Part shown: positions 1 to 8,148 of the stretch, piece after piece
How positions within the stretch are numbered: the first letter of the stretch is position 1
Layout of the letters: each line of letters begins with the position of its first letter
From: Aliidiomarina minuta
GTDB taxonomy: Bacteria > Pseudomonadota > Gammaproteobacteria > Enterobacterales > Alteromonadaceae
DNA: 64,000 bases
Assembly (NCBI RefSeq): GCF_003987145.1
Contig: NZ_PIPL01000003.1
Span: forward strand, 186,001-250,000
Direction: 5' to 3'
Made by a program: the position numbers and the translations under genes
Notes under the pieces: model-generated
Told to the model about the DNA's origin: nothing
Database searches by the model: none
The model's input: only the letters and a program-made list of their open reading frames with translations

Positions 1-2
1 AT

Positions 3-788
3 GCCTTTATTGATGCGGATTTTTTTGCATACGACTTCGTAATTGGTGTGTCGGCGGGTTCTACCAACGCCATTGGTTATCTTGCCGGGGATCGCGGCCG
101 TAGTTATCAGGTGCTGACGGACCATGCACTGCGCAAAGACTTCATGAATTTTAAACGTTATGCCCTGGGCGGACATCTGTGCGATGTGAACTGGTTATGG
201 CAGGCGTCACGCCGTGATATAGCTCTTAATGTCGAAGGCTATATAGCGCGGGGAATTCCTTTATATGTAGTAACCACCTCAGTGAAAACGGGCCACCCAC
301 GTTACCATAAAGTCGATCTGGATAACCTGGATCAGGTATTTCCGGCTTCCTGCGCTATACCGGTATTTTTTAAGGATCATCCAGCAGTGGATGGTGAACC
401 TATGTCAGATGGTGGTATGGGCGATTCGATTCCAGTACTCGAGGCATATAAACGAGGAGCGCGGGATATCACCGTACTGCGTTCGGTACCGCTTTCTTAT
501 CGCAAAGAACCTATTCGTTACCCGTCCATGTTAAAACCATTGTTTGCACAACACCCCCGATTGCTGGGGGCCGCGTTGCGTCGTCAGCGTAAATACGCAA
601 AAGCAATCGCCTTTATTGAAAACCCTCCGTCAGACTGTAGAGTCTCGCAAATAGCACCTCCGGAAGAGTTCCCGGTGTCCCGCTTCACTCGTTCGATACA
701 TAAGTTAGATACAGGCTACGAGCAAGGATTGAATGCGGCAAGCAGTTATCTGCAAGAGAAATCCTGCGACTTGCATGAGGTGAGTTAA
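3..788 (+). CDS. Patatin-like phospholipase, 5'-truncated by window edge
   Basis: The reading frame is already open at base 3, so the gene begins outside the window; 261 residues are visible. The serine-hydrolase nucleophile elbow G-V-S-A-G-S is encoded at about 45-62, and a D-G-G motif (Ser-Asp dyad partner of patatins) lies near 408-416. A GTG at 48 encodes the Val inside the elbow and is therefore not the start. Patatin-like proteins are lipid acyl hydrolases, and this one resembles the bacterial YjjU/RssA-type group. No signal peptide can be judged because the N-terminus is missing. A new gene starts 56 bases after the stop. The family assignment is secure; the substrate is unknown. Confidence 0.85.
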   Translation, partial: AFIDADFFAYDFVIGVSAGSTNAIGYLAGDRGRSYQVLTDHALRKDFMNFKRYALGGHLCDVNWLWQASRRDIALNVEGYIARGIPLYVVTTSVKTGHPRYHKVDLDNLDQVFPASCAIPVFFKDHPAVDGEPMSDGGMGDSIPVLEAYKRGARDITVLRSVPLSYRKEPIRYPSMLKPLFAQHPRLLGAALRRQRKYAKAIAFIENPPSDCRVSQIAPPEEFPVSRFTRSIHKLDTGYEQGLNAASSYLQEKSCDLHEVS

Positions 789-844
789 GCTTGCTGCTTA
801 TATAAGTTATGATGGTCCTTCTCCAGGCATTTGAAGAGGTAGCC

Positions 845-1789
845 ATGAAGGACATTTATATACTGCACGAGAATGAGGAATGGTTAGTCCCTCTGCGAGC
901 GGAATTTGATAAACGTAACGTGACATTTAAAGAATGGTTTTTAAACGAAGGCAGTGTTGCTTACGATAAAGAGCCTGCCCCTGGCGTTTATTACAATCGC
1001 ATGAGTGCTTCGTCGCATACCCGAGGGCATCGTTTTGCTCCGGAGTTGACACGCATGGCCCTGACCTGGCTGGAGCGTGAGCAGAGCGATGCGGTTCGGG
1101 TTCTCAATGGAACGCCTGCGCTTTACCTCGAGGTTTGTAAACTATCTCAGTATGCAGCGCTGGAGAAAGCTGGGTTAAAAACACCACAAACACGGGCTGT
1201 TGTTGGCCGTGAACAGATTTTGCCTGCCGCTCAGGACTTTAATCATTGGCCGTTAATCCTCAAACCGAACCGCGGTGGAAAAGGTCTGGGCGTGGTAAAA
1301 ATGGATTCTGCAGCGCAGCTGCAAAGTTATATAAATGGCAGTGACTATGCGGAGCCGCTGGATGGTATCTGGTTGTTGCAGGAATACATTGAACCCGCGA
1401 ATCCCCATATTACCCGTTGTGAATTTGTCGGCCAGCAATTTGTTTACGCAGTACAGGTAGACACAACAGGTGGTTTTGAGCTTTGCCCTGCTGATGTCTG
1501 TGCTGTTGGCGAAGACTTCTGCCCCACTGGCACAGCCACCCCGGCAAAATTTCAGATTACCGATGTTTACAATGATCACCCGGTGCTGAAGCAACTACAG
1601 ACTTTTATGCGCCAGGCGCAAGTGGATGTGGCGGGTATTGAAATGATTGAGGACAAACAGGGTCGTTTATTTGTTTACGATGTTAATACGAATACCAACT
1701 ACAACGCTGAAGCCGAGCAAGTGGCTGGTGGTGAAGTGACCGGCATGGGTGCTTTGGCGGATTACCTTATAAGTCAGGCACGAGACTAG
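845..1789 (+). CDS. ATP-grasp ligase, RimK/glutathione-synthase-like
   Basis: The protein has 314 residues. I chose the ATG at 845 because GAAGAGGT lies just upstream; an in-frame ATG at 809 has no such site. The central part carries the ATP-grasp glycine-rich segment K-P-N-R-G-G-K-G-L-G, and the C-terminal part has D-V-N-T-N-T-N-Y-N, where the family places its metal-binding Asn and acidic residues. Such enzymes join a carboxylate to an amine through an acyl phosphate, as in RimK-type glutamate ligation. The substrate cannot be read from the sequence. The stop codon directly abuts the stop of the convergent next gene. Confidence 0.75.
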   Translation: MKDIYILHENEEWLVPLRAEFDKRNVTFKEWFLNEGSVAYDKEPAPGVYYNRMSASSHTRGHRFAPELTRMALTWLEREQSDAVRVLNGTPALYLEVCKLSQYAALEKAGLKTPQTRAVVGREQILPAAQDFNHWPLILKPNRGGKGLGVVKMDSAAQLQSYINGSDYAEPLDGIWLLQEYIEPANPHITRCEFVGQQFVYAVQVDTTGGFELCPADVCAVGEDFCPTGTATPAKFQITDVYNDHPVLKQLQTFMRQAQVDVAGIEMIEDKQGRLFVYDVNTNTNYNAEAEQVAGGEVTGMGALADYLISQARD

Positions 1790-2656
1790 CTACTGACCTT
1801 GCCATATCTGCTCTTCCAATAACGGCATATAGTTGTCGTGATTAGCAAACCATAATTGCAGAGTTTGTAAAAAAAGAGGGTCTTGCCGGATACCTGGCAG
1901 GGCCTGATTAATATCCTCAATCACCTGGCGGCCCCACTCGTTATTGGTGCAGCCTATAGCGCCTGACACCAGTTGCCCTTCATTCTCAGCAATATTTAGA
2001 AATTCCAGGCTACCGTTGGAAGTACGGTCATCAAAAGTTTTCAGGCTTTTGTAGTCAATAGTGTAATCAATGCGACCCAGTTTGATCATGGATAAAATGG
2101 CGACGGTCGCGTTTTCTCCTGTACGTAATAAACGATAGCTATCATCGCCTTCATGAGCATCCAGTATCGGCTGTAGATCGCCGAACTTGCGGCCTGAAGG
2201 ATGCCCTAGTCGAAAGTTATTGGAGGCGAGTAATTGTGCTAAACGCACAGGTTCACCGAACTCTTCACGTATCTGTATCGCTTTTTCGGTGGTCGTAATA
2301 ATGCCGTGGGGGAAATAAAGATGGGTAGATTCTGAGAAAACTGCCTGTGCATTATCAGGCTGTTTGATCATGCAGGGGAAACAAAGGTTCTGCTCACGCT
2401 CAAACTGCAGGCCAATACGGGTTTGTGGCATAACGACCCGGCTGCTGCCGTATTCGGGCAATTTCTCATCTACGACGTCCATGAGGGTGTCACAAATTCC
2501 CTGATTCCGATAATTGCCATAAAGTACGTGAAACGGAGGCGCAGTATTCAAAGACCAGTTTATTTGTTTGGCCGTAGATGCTTTGGCGACGCTCATTAAT
2601 TGCAACAAAATAATTACAATAATGAGAGTAACTGAACGTACATATACTTTTGTCAT
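1790..2656 (-). CDS. Periplasmic solute-binding-like protein (SBP family 3 / TIGR02285-like)
   Basis: The 288-residue protein starts with a Lys-poor but clearly hydrophobic signal peptide (residues about 8-26) ending near A-K-A-S. The rest resembles the short family-3 solute-binding fold of ABC amino-acid receptors, with the pattern of the uncharacterised TIGR02285-type proteins of gammaproteobacteria. No transporter genes are adjacent, so it is an orphan binding protein; it may be a sensor or scavenger subunit rather than part of a local ABC system. It is convergent with the ATP-grasp gene with no bases between the stops. The ligand is not identifiable. Confidence 0.6.
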   Translation of the reverse strand: MTKVYVRSVTLIIVIILLQLMSVAKASTAKQINWSLNTAPPFHVLYGNYRNQGICDTLMDVVDEKLPEYGSSRVVMPQTRIGLQFEREQNLCFPCMIKQPDNAQAVFSESTHLYFPHGIITTTEKAIQIREEFGEPVRLAQLLASNNFRLGHPSGRKFGDLQPILDAHEGDDSYRLLRTGENATVAILSMIKLGRIDYTIDYKSLKTFDDRTSNGSLEFLNIAENEGQLVSGAIGCTNNEWGRQVIEDINQALPGIRQDPLFLQTLQLWFANHDNYMPLLEEQIWQGQ

Positions 2657-2716
2657 GCACCTAATGTATTAATTTTGTGAAATGAGGTCAATAAAAATCG
2701 ATAGCTATATCAAATG

Positions 2717-3463
2717 TTATTTCCAGTACTGTTCAACTGTGACATTACCCGGTTTACGTTTTAAGTTTTTTTCCAGTCCTTTGGCGCTTAATGAATGCCG
2801 CGCATCTTTTATCATTTCAGGATTGCCACAAATCATAACCTGAGCATTGAGGTTGAGAGTGCCCTGACAGGCATGTTCAAGTTCTCCAGAGTCGATGAGC
2901 GCGGGAATTCTACCGGACAATGCTCCTTTCACGGGTTCTCGACTCACGACAGGTTGGTAGTGAAATTGTTTACCATGTTTTTCCTGCAGCGCAAGGAATG
3001 CCTCGCGGTAACATAAGTCGGCTTCAGTGCGCACGGCGTGAACCAATTTGATCTGCGAAAAGCGCTGCCAGGGTGCCTGAGTATGCAGCATAGACAGAAA
3101 AGGACCGACGCCAGTGCCTGTCGAGAGTAACCAGAGACTGTCGCCATCCGGCACCTGCTCAATAGTAAAAAAGCCGCTGGCGGTCTGACTTAGCTGAAGA
3201 TTGTCTCCTGCCTGCAACTGTTGTAGTTTTGGCGACAATAAGCCGTCAGGTACGCGGGTGATAACAAAGTCCAGCGTAGACTCATGGGGCGCATTCACGA
3301 GTGAATATGCGCGCTGGATACGCTGCCCTTCGGCATCTTCCAGGCCCAGCCGTACGAACTGTCCGGCGGTGAAGTCAAAAGACGGGGCCTGGACACGCAA
3401 ACTAAATAAGTCGGCATGCCAACTTTTATGCTCTACTACGGTAGCGGTTACCCACTGCGACAT
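2717..3463 (-). CDS. fpr: Ferredoxin/flavodoxin--NADP+ reductase
   Basis: The protein has 248 residues, the usual length for Fpr. It contains the FAD-binding R-A-Y-S motif, the NADP-binding S-T-G-T-G-V-G-P-F-L segment and a short aromatic C-terminal end (Y-W-K), typical of bacterial-class plant-type reductases. The frame extends upstream to 3601, but I chose the ATG at 3463: GAGGT sits 8 bases before it and the Fpr family begins at this point. The enzyme passes electrons between NADPH and ferredoxin or flavodoxin and helps in redox stress. It is divergent from the alpha/beta hydrolase gene, with 89 bases between. Confidence 0.9.
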   Translation of the reverse strand: MSQWVTATVVEHKSWHADLFSLRVQAPSFDFTAGQFVRLGLEDAEGQRIQRAYSLVNAPHESTLDFVITRVPDGLLSPKLQQLQAGDNLQLSQTASGFFTIEQVPDGDSLWLLSTGTGVGPFLSMLHTQAPWQRFSQIKLVHAVRTEADLCYREAFLALQEKHGKQFHYQPVVSREPVKGALSGRIPALIDSGELEHACQGTLNLNAQVMICGNPEMIKDARHSLSAKGLEKNLKRKPGNVTVEQYWK

Positions 3464-3552
3464 CTGGTACCTCATAGCTGACTGCTGATATGCTTGTATT
3501 AGGCACCTCAGGACAGATTTTTTCAACCGACAATTGTTAAGGTTATTGGCAG

Positions 3553-4455
3553 ATGAACGATAAAAGTATTCAGTGGAAGTCGTGGCAATGGCAAACCCCA
3601 CAAGGTTTTATTCTGCGTGGGCAGCATTCGCAGCCGCGTAACCTGCCCGTATTGCACTTTATTCATGGGAATAGCTATAACGGTTTGACCTATCTGCCTT
3701 TATGGCAGGAACTGTCAGACGATTTTGATTTCTTTTTACATGACGTTCAGGGCCACGGTGACAGTGATAATGGCGGGCGTTTTGTCGGCTGGAATGCTAG
3801 CGCTGACCTCGCGGTTGAGGCGTGGCAGCAAGTGGGTCAGCCGTTATTTGGCAACCAGGCGGTGTACGGAGCAGGACACAGCTTTGGTGGCATTACCACC
3901 CTGATGATGAGCAAACAGCAGCCGCAACTGTTTAATCAGTTGCTGTTATTAGATCCTATTTTATTTCAGCGACGCATGCTGTTGCCAATGCGCTTACTGG
4001 ATAGTCTTGGACTTTATCGTTTTAACCCCTATGCACGCCGGGCGCTGAAACGTCGTTCAGAATGGCCTTCTGAGCAGGAGGCTCTGGCGGGACTGAATAA
4101 TAGAGGCATGTTCAGGAACTGGCACCCGGATGCCCTGGAAGCTTATGTAAAACATGCGATGCATGCGGGAGAGCAAGGGCAGTGGACTCTAAAGTGCCCG
4201 CCGCAACGGGAGGCCGAGCTGTTTAGCTCATATGCGAAGGGATTGTGGCCTTATTTAGGCCAATTGTCAGTGCCAACCCAGGTTTGGATGGGCGAGGATA
4301 CTTATCCTTTCGCCCGGCAGGCCGCAAAGCGCTGGGCAGGTTTGACTGACGCTATGCTTCTGCACTGGGTACCGGGGAAGCATTGTTTTATGCAGGAAGA
4401 TCCCAAACGCACCGCCGCCAGCATCCGTGCTGCGGTGCATTTAACGAAGGATTAA
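3553..4455 (+). CDS. Alpha/beta hydrolase
   Basis: The 300-residue protein carries H-G-N near the N-terminus (oxyanion region) and the nucleophile elbow G-H-S-F-G-G, followed by a C-terminal G-K-H-C-F that offers the catalytic His. It has no signal peptide, so it is probably cytoplasmic. The start at 3553 has AAGG about 12 bases upstream, which is weak. It belongs to the broad serine alpha/beta-hydrolase group (esterase or lipase-like). Its TAA overlaps the TAA of the convergent M48 peptidase gene at a TTAA sequence. The substrate is unknown. Confidence 0.8.
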   Translation: MNDKSIQWKSWQWQTPQGFILRGQHSQPRNLPVLHFIHGNSYNGLTYLPLWQELSDDFDFFLHDVQGHGDSDNGGRFVGWNASADLAVEAWQQVGQPLFGNQAVYGAGHSFGGITTLMMSKQQPQLFNQLLLLDPILFQRRMLLPMRLLDSLGLYRFNPYARRALKRRSEWPSEQEALAGLNNRGMFRNWHPDALEAYVKHAMHAGEQGQWTLKCPPQREAELFSSYAKGLWPYLGQLSVPTQVWMGEDTYPFARQAAKRWAGLTDAMLLHWVPGKHCFMQEDPKRTAASIRAAVHLTKD

Positions 4456-6287
4456 GAAGCATCAGGTAGTTCGGGAAGAGGTTCGCCGATACAGCTGCAT
4501 AACGTGAAGAGTAACTTGCGCTCAATAGGGCTGATGCTGTGGTCGTATCCAGCACAGGCAAGCCAGGCATCGACGATACGCTCCTTCTCCAGCGCTCGCC
4601 ATTGATCAATACGTGACAATGCGTCGCTTAACTGAGCAAAATTAAGTTGCTCCTGATCCAGATAGTTAAGTTGGGTAGAGAACTTATCGGCGCCGGCTTT
4701 GAAAGCTTTTTCGGCAGTTTCCTGTTCCTCGTGGCCATAACGGGCCAGTACGGAAAGGCTTAGCTGCGCATCCTGCATTCGATTTTTCTTAACCCCACCG
4801 GTACTTTGCTGACGACGATTATGTTCGCCCTGCAGATAACGCGAAACCACTTCATACAGGCACCATTCGTATAAGGTCACCTGCGCATCCACATCAATGA
4901 CCTGTTGCATGGTATTTAAGAATGCGGAAGCGGCCCGGCTGTCCATCATTTTAAGTGCTGGCATGGTCAGCTCAGTGAGCGGAAGCTGGTCTTCCATGGG
5001 CAGCGCCTTAACACTTTCTATATGTGCTTCAACGTCGGCGACCAGAGCCTCTGACTGACGTTCCCGTAAGAGTTGCAACTGACTGGCACGGGTTTCCGTG
5101 TTGTCGCTTAACAGCAATGCAAAAATGAGTGCTCTGGCATGATCGGGGTTGCGGGCGTCTTCAATGAGATCCTGCGGAATGGGCAAAGCAGCAACCAGTG
5201 CGGTCAGGCGACGAGCGAACTGCTCCTGACTTTGTTCCTGCGCTTTAGTATCCAGGTCAGGTTTGGCTTCTGGATTGGCTTTATATTTACCATCCCAGTG
5301 CGGCGTCAGACGCTTAATACGATCCTGCAGAGGGGGATGGGTGGCCATCACCGACATAAATTTGCCCACCGCCTGGCCGAAGAACAAGTGAGCAGCTTCA
5401 TCAGCATTAGGGCTTTCTACTTTACTGCCTTTTTGGGCAACACCAATTTGCTGCAGAGCACCGGCCAGGGCCTCAGGTTCGCGGGTGAACTGCGCGGCAG
5501 AAGCATCAGCGAGGTACTCGCGCTGGCGGCTGACTGCGGCTTTTATAATGTTGCCAAATAAAACGCCGATCGCGCCCACTATGAGCAAACCAAGACCCAG
5601 TAAAGGCAGGGCTGCGTTTTTACCGTTACTGCGGCCACCGCGTAAGGCACCAAAGCGCAATAGCAGGTAACCCGCATGGGAAATAAAGAGAATGCCATTG
5701 AGGATAGCGATAATGCGAATATTAAGACGCATGTCGCCATTCAGAATATGGGCAATCTCATGAGCCACGACACCCTGCAATTGTGCTCGGGTTAGTTTTT
5801 CTGCGCCACCGCGGGTAATGCCAATGACTGCATCACGAGGGCTATATCCTGCGGCAAATGCATTAATAGCAGGTTCTTTATCAAGCAGGTACACAGGTGG
5901 AACCGGCATATTGGCAGCAATTGCCATTTCCTCGACCACGTTGAGCACTTTGCGCTCGAGAGGGTCCGTGCTGTCCGGGCTTAAGCGACGGCCCCCCAGA
6001 TGTTCAGCGACCACTTTGCCACCGGGACGTAATACCATCCATTTGTAAAGGACGGCAAAACCCACTACTGAAAGGGCCACGCCAGCGGAAGCAATGACAA
6101 TATCCCAGTGCAGTCGCCATTCTGGAGCGGGCGCGCCTGGCGCCTGTTGCGTTTGCTCCAGGCCCCCGGCAAAAACGGCGACCAGAATAGCCACCGCACT
6201 GACCAGCAGAATAACCGCAAGGGTAAATAAAATGCCCAGTAAGCGGGTGTTACGCCGGGCAATGTCTTGATGATGAAAGAAATTCAT
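4452..6287 (-). CDS. M48 family membrane metalloprotease, HtpX-like
   Basis: The protein has 611 residues. Two transmembrane segments lie at about 17-40 and 63-85. The zinc motif H-E-I-A-H is at residues 176-180, with the third ligand Glu in R-E-Y-L-A-D near 257, and two more hydrophobic helices lie between them. The long C-terminal half (about 300 residues) is an extra cytoplasmic domain absent from HtpX itself. HtpX-like enzymes cleave damaged membrane proteins. The gene lies 3 bases after a lemA gene in the same direction; this lemA-M48 pairing recurs in bacteria and suggests a common job at the membrane. Confidence 0.88.
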   Translation of the reverse strand: MNFFHHQDIARRNTRLLGILFTLAVILLVSAVAILVAVFAGGLEQTQQAPGAPAPEWRLHWDIVIASAGVALSVVGFAVLYKWMVLRPGGKVVAEHLGGRRLSPDSTDPLERKVLNVVEEMAIAANMPVPPVYLLDKEPAINAFAAGYSPRDAVIGITRGGAEKLTRAQLQGVVAHEIAHILNGDMRLNIRIIAILNGILFISHAGYLLLRFGALRGGRSNGKNAALPLLGLGLLIVGAIGVLFGNIIKAAVSRQREYLADASAAQFTREPEALAGALQQIGVAQKGSKVESPNADEAAHLFFGQAVGKFMSVMATHPPLQDRIKRLTPHWDGKYKANPEAKPDLDTKAQEQSQEQFARRLTALVAALPIPQDLIEDARNPDHARALIFALLLSDNTETRASQLQLLRERQSEALVADVEAHIESVKALPMEDQLPLTELTMPALKMMDSRAASAFLNTMQQVIDVDAQVTLYEWCLYEVVSRYLQGEHNRRQQSTGGVKKNRMQDAQLSLSVLARYGHEEQETAEKAFKAGADKFSTQLNYLDQEQLNFAQLSDALSRIDQWRALEKERIVDAWLACAGYDHSISPIERKLLFTLCSCIGEPLPELPDAS

Positions 6288-6290
6288 AAG

Positions 6291-6887
6291 TTAGAAGGAT
6301 ACCTTAGGCGCCTGCTGAATTTGTTCGCTGTCTTCGAACTCAAGCAGACTAGCATCTTCACCGTGACCGAATAAACCTGCCAGCGCGACCTGAGGAAACG
6401 ACTGGCGGTAGGTGTTGTAGTTCATCACGGAATCATTATATGCCTGACGTGAGAAAGCCACACGGTTTTCAGTGGTGGTCAGTTCTTCACTTAGTTGTTG
6501 CATATTCTGACTGGCTTTCAGGTCAGGGTAAGCTTCCATAACCACGTTGAGGCGACCCATAGCACCAGTCAGTGCATTTTCAGCCCCGGCCAGATCCTGC
6601 ATAGGTCCTTTTTGTCCGGCAGCGCCCGAGGCTTTTTGCAGGGCCGATTGTGCCTGGTTACGCGCCTGAGTAACTGACTCCAGGGTTTCCCGCTCGTGAC
6701 TTAAGTAACCCTTGGCGGTTTCGACCAGGTTAGGGATCAGATCATGGCGACGTTTCAGTTGCACCTCAATCTGCGCAAAGGAATTTTTAAAACGATTTTT
6801 AAGGGTGACCAGTTGGTTGTATACACGAATAATAAACAACACAATCAGTACCGCTACTGCAATCAGAATCCAGCTGGTGATATCCAT
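6291..6887 (-). CDS. lemA: LemA family protein
   Basis: The protein has 198 residues. An N-terminal transmembrane helix (about 5-24) is followed by the long alpha-helical LemA domain with the family's conserved N-R-F and R-x-D-L-I-P-N-L-V-E stretch. The ATG at 6887 was chosen because GGAAAGG precedes it; an upstream in-frame start at 6944 adds 19 residues before the helix. LemA proteins are membrane-anchored helical bundles of uncertain role. The gene is first in a two-gene unit with the M48 peptidase and is divergent from gmk. Confidence 0.9.
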   Translation of the reverse strand: MDITSWILIAVAVLIVLFIIRVYNQLVTLKNRFKNSFAQIEVQLKRRHDLIPNLVETAKGYLSHERETLESVTQARNQAQSALQKASGAAGQKGPMQDLAGAENALTGAMGRLNVVMEAYPDLKASQNMQQLSEELTTTENRVAFSRQAYNDSVMNYNTYRQSFPQVALAGLFGHGEDASLLEFEDSEQIQQAPKVSF

Positions 6888-7016
6888 TTTTTTACCTTTC
6901 CAGAACGTTTCAAGGGGTTTAAAACATGCTTCAGCATATCGCAATATTAGTCTTTTTGCTCATTTCAGGGTATTTTATATTGCAACTTTTCTGACACACA
7001 AGTTGCGGCCCAAATT

Positions 7017-7646
7017 ATGAGCAAAGTCAGTGGAAATCTATTTGTCATTGCAGCTCCTAGCGGAGCTGGCAAATCCAGTATGATCCAAGCCCTGTTAAAG
7101 CGCCACCCCGATAACTCAATGCAGGTTTCGGTCAGCACCACGACCCGTAAGCCCCGGCCTGGCGAGGTGGAAGGCGAGCATTATTATTTTGTCGATGAAA
7201 AAAGCTTTATAGAGCAGGCTGAAAAAGGCGACTTCTATGAGTATGCGAAAGTGTTCACTCATTATTACGGCACTTCCCGGCATGTTATTGAAGATACGCT
7301 GGCCAGCGGCGTCGATGTTTTTCTGGATATCGACTGGCAGGGAACCCGTCAGGTGAAGGCCGCGTATCCGGGTGTACACACTATCTTTATTCTACCGCCT
7401 TCAAATGCGGAACTGGAGCGCCGATTGCGTACCCGGGGCCAGGATAGTGAAGAAGTTATCGCTGAACGCATGAGTAAAGCGCAGGCAGAAATGAAACATT
7501 ACAGTGAATTTAGCTACCTTATTGTCAATGAAAACTTTGATGACTCCGTTGATAAGCTTGAACATATTGTACTCAGTCAGCGCCAGCGACGTTCCAAACA
7601 ACAGATACGGCATCGTGAAATTCTGCATGATCTCTTGGCGGAATAG
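7017..7646 (+). CDS. gmk: Guanylate kinase
   Basis: The 209-residue protein has the P-loop A-P-S-G-A-G-K-S at residues 13-20 and the GMP-binding segment with T-T-R-x-P-R-x-G-E and G-x-x-Y-Y-F, all typical of Gmk. It phosphorylates GMP to GDP with ATP, which is essential for GTP and for the (p)ppGpp precursors. It is followed 61 bases later by rpoZ, and then spoT. This order is the same as in many gammaproteobacteria and links guanine nucleotide supply to the stringent response. Confidence 0.97.
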   Translation: MSKVSGNLFVIAAPSGAGKSSMIQALLKRHPDNSMQVSVSTTTRKPRPGEVEGEHYYFVDEKSFIEQAEKGDFYEYAKVFTHYYGTSRHVIEDTLASGVDVFLDIDWQGTRQVKAAYPGVHTIFILPPSNAELERRLRTRGQDSEEVIAERMSKAQAEMKHYSEFSYLIVNENFDDSVDKLEHIVLSQRQRRSKQQIRHREILHDLLAE

Positions 7647-7707
7647 CTCATTTCCAGTACAATACGCGACCTTACAGGATTTTGAACAACTTTAGTGGAG
7701 TGTTGAG

Positions 7708-7989
7708 ATGGCACGGGTAACTGTAGAAGACGCTGTAGATCGCATTGGTAACCGGTTTGATCTGGTGCTGGTCGCATCACGCCGCGCGCGTCAGATCGCT
7801 AACTATGGCAAAGCGCCATTAGTTGAGACTGACAACGAAAAACCAACCGTTATCGCACTGCGCGAAATTGAAGCGGGTTTAATTGACGCCGCTCGTCTTG
7901 ATCAGGATGATCAGGTCGCTCAGTACGCAAGCGATGAAGCCGAAATGGCAGCTGTTACAGCATTGCGTAATTCTGACGGTCACGAATAA
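7708..7989 (+). CDS. rpoZ: RNA polymerase omega subunit
   Basis: The 93-residue protein begins M-A-R-V-T-V-E-D and contains R-F-x-L-V-x-x-A-x-x-R-A-R-Q-I, the signature of RpoZ. Omega helps fold and keep the beta-prime subunit in RNA polymerase and contributes to a ppGpp site. TGGAG is placed well before the ATG. A strong intrinsic terminator follows at once, which suggests that rpoZ ends a transcript rather than being read straight into spoT. Confidence 0.97.
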   Translation: MARVTVEDAVDRIGNRFDLVLVASRRARQIANYGKAPLVETDNEKPTVIALREIEAGLIDAARLDQDDQVAQYASDEAEMAAVTALRNSDGHE

Positions 7990-7997
7990 TATAAACA

Positions 7998-8026
7998 GCC
8001 CGCGAGATTTTCGCGGGCGTTTTTAT
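7998..8026 (+). terminator. Intrinsic terminator after rpoZ
   Basis: A perfect 8-bp stem GCCCGCGA / TCGCGGGC (7998-8005 with 8011-8018) with a 5-base loop is followed by GTTTTTA. It lies 9 bases after the rpoZ stop. Confidence 0.9.
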
Positions 8027-8038
8027 TTCTGTGCAGAT

Positions 8039-8061
8039 AAACCGATATCCCCTATCGGTTT
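8039..8061. other. Perfect 9-bp hairpin between rpoZ and spoT
   Basis: AAACCGATA (8039-8047) pairs with TATCGGTTT (8053-8061) around a 5-base loop. No T tract follows. It could be a second, back-up stop for the rpoZ transcript, or an operator or boundary element just before the predicted spoT promoter. Confidence 0.55.
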
Positions 8062-8079
8062 GCTAAATTAACGAAAGCG

Positions 8080-8108
8080 TTGGCAAAACCTCTATTTATT
8101 CGTATCCT
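8080..8108 (+). promoter_or_regulatory. Candidate sigma-70 promoter for spoT
   Basis: TTGGCA (8080-8085), 17 bases, then TATCCT (8103-8108), about 40 bases before the spoT start codon. Its place after the rpoZ terminator makes it a sensible start for spoT. Confidence 0.45.
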
Positions 8109-8148
8109 GCCCTGATGATGTAACTTTTATCCAATTAAGAGATGTTGC

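Noticed and set aside
5139..5561. A 140-codon open frame on the plus strand inside the M48 gene
   Set aside because: It is a shadow of a conserved protease gene and has no start signal.
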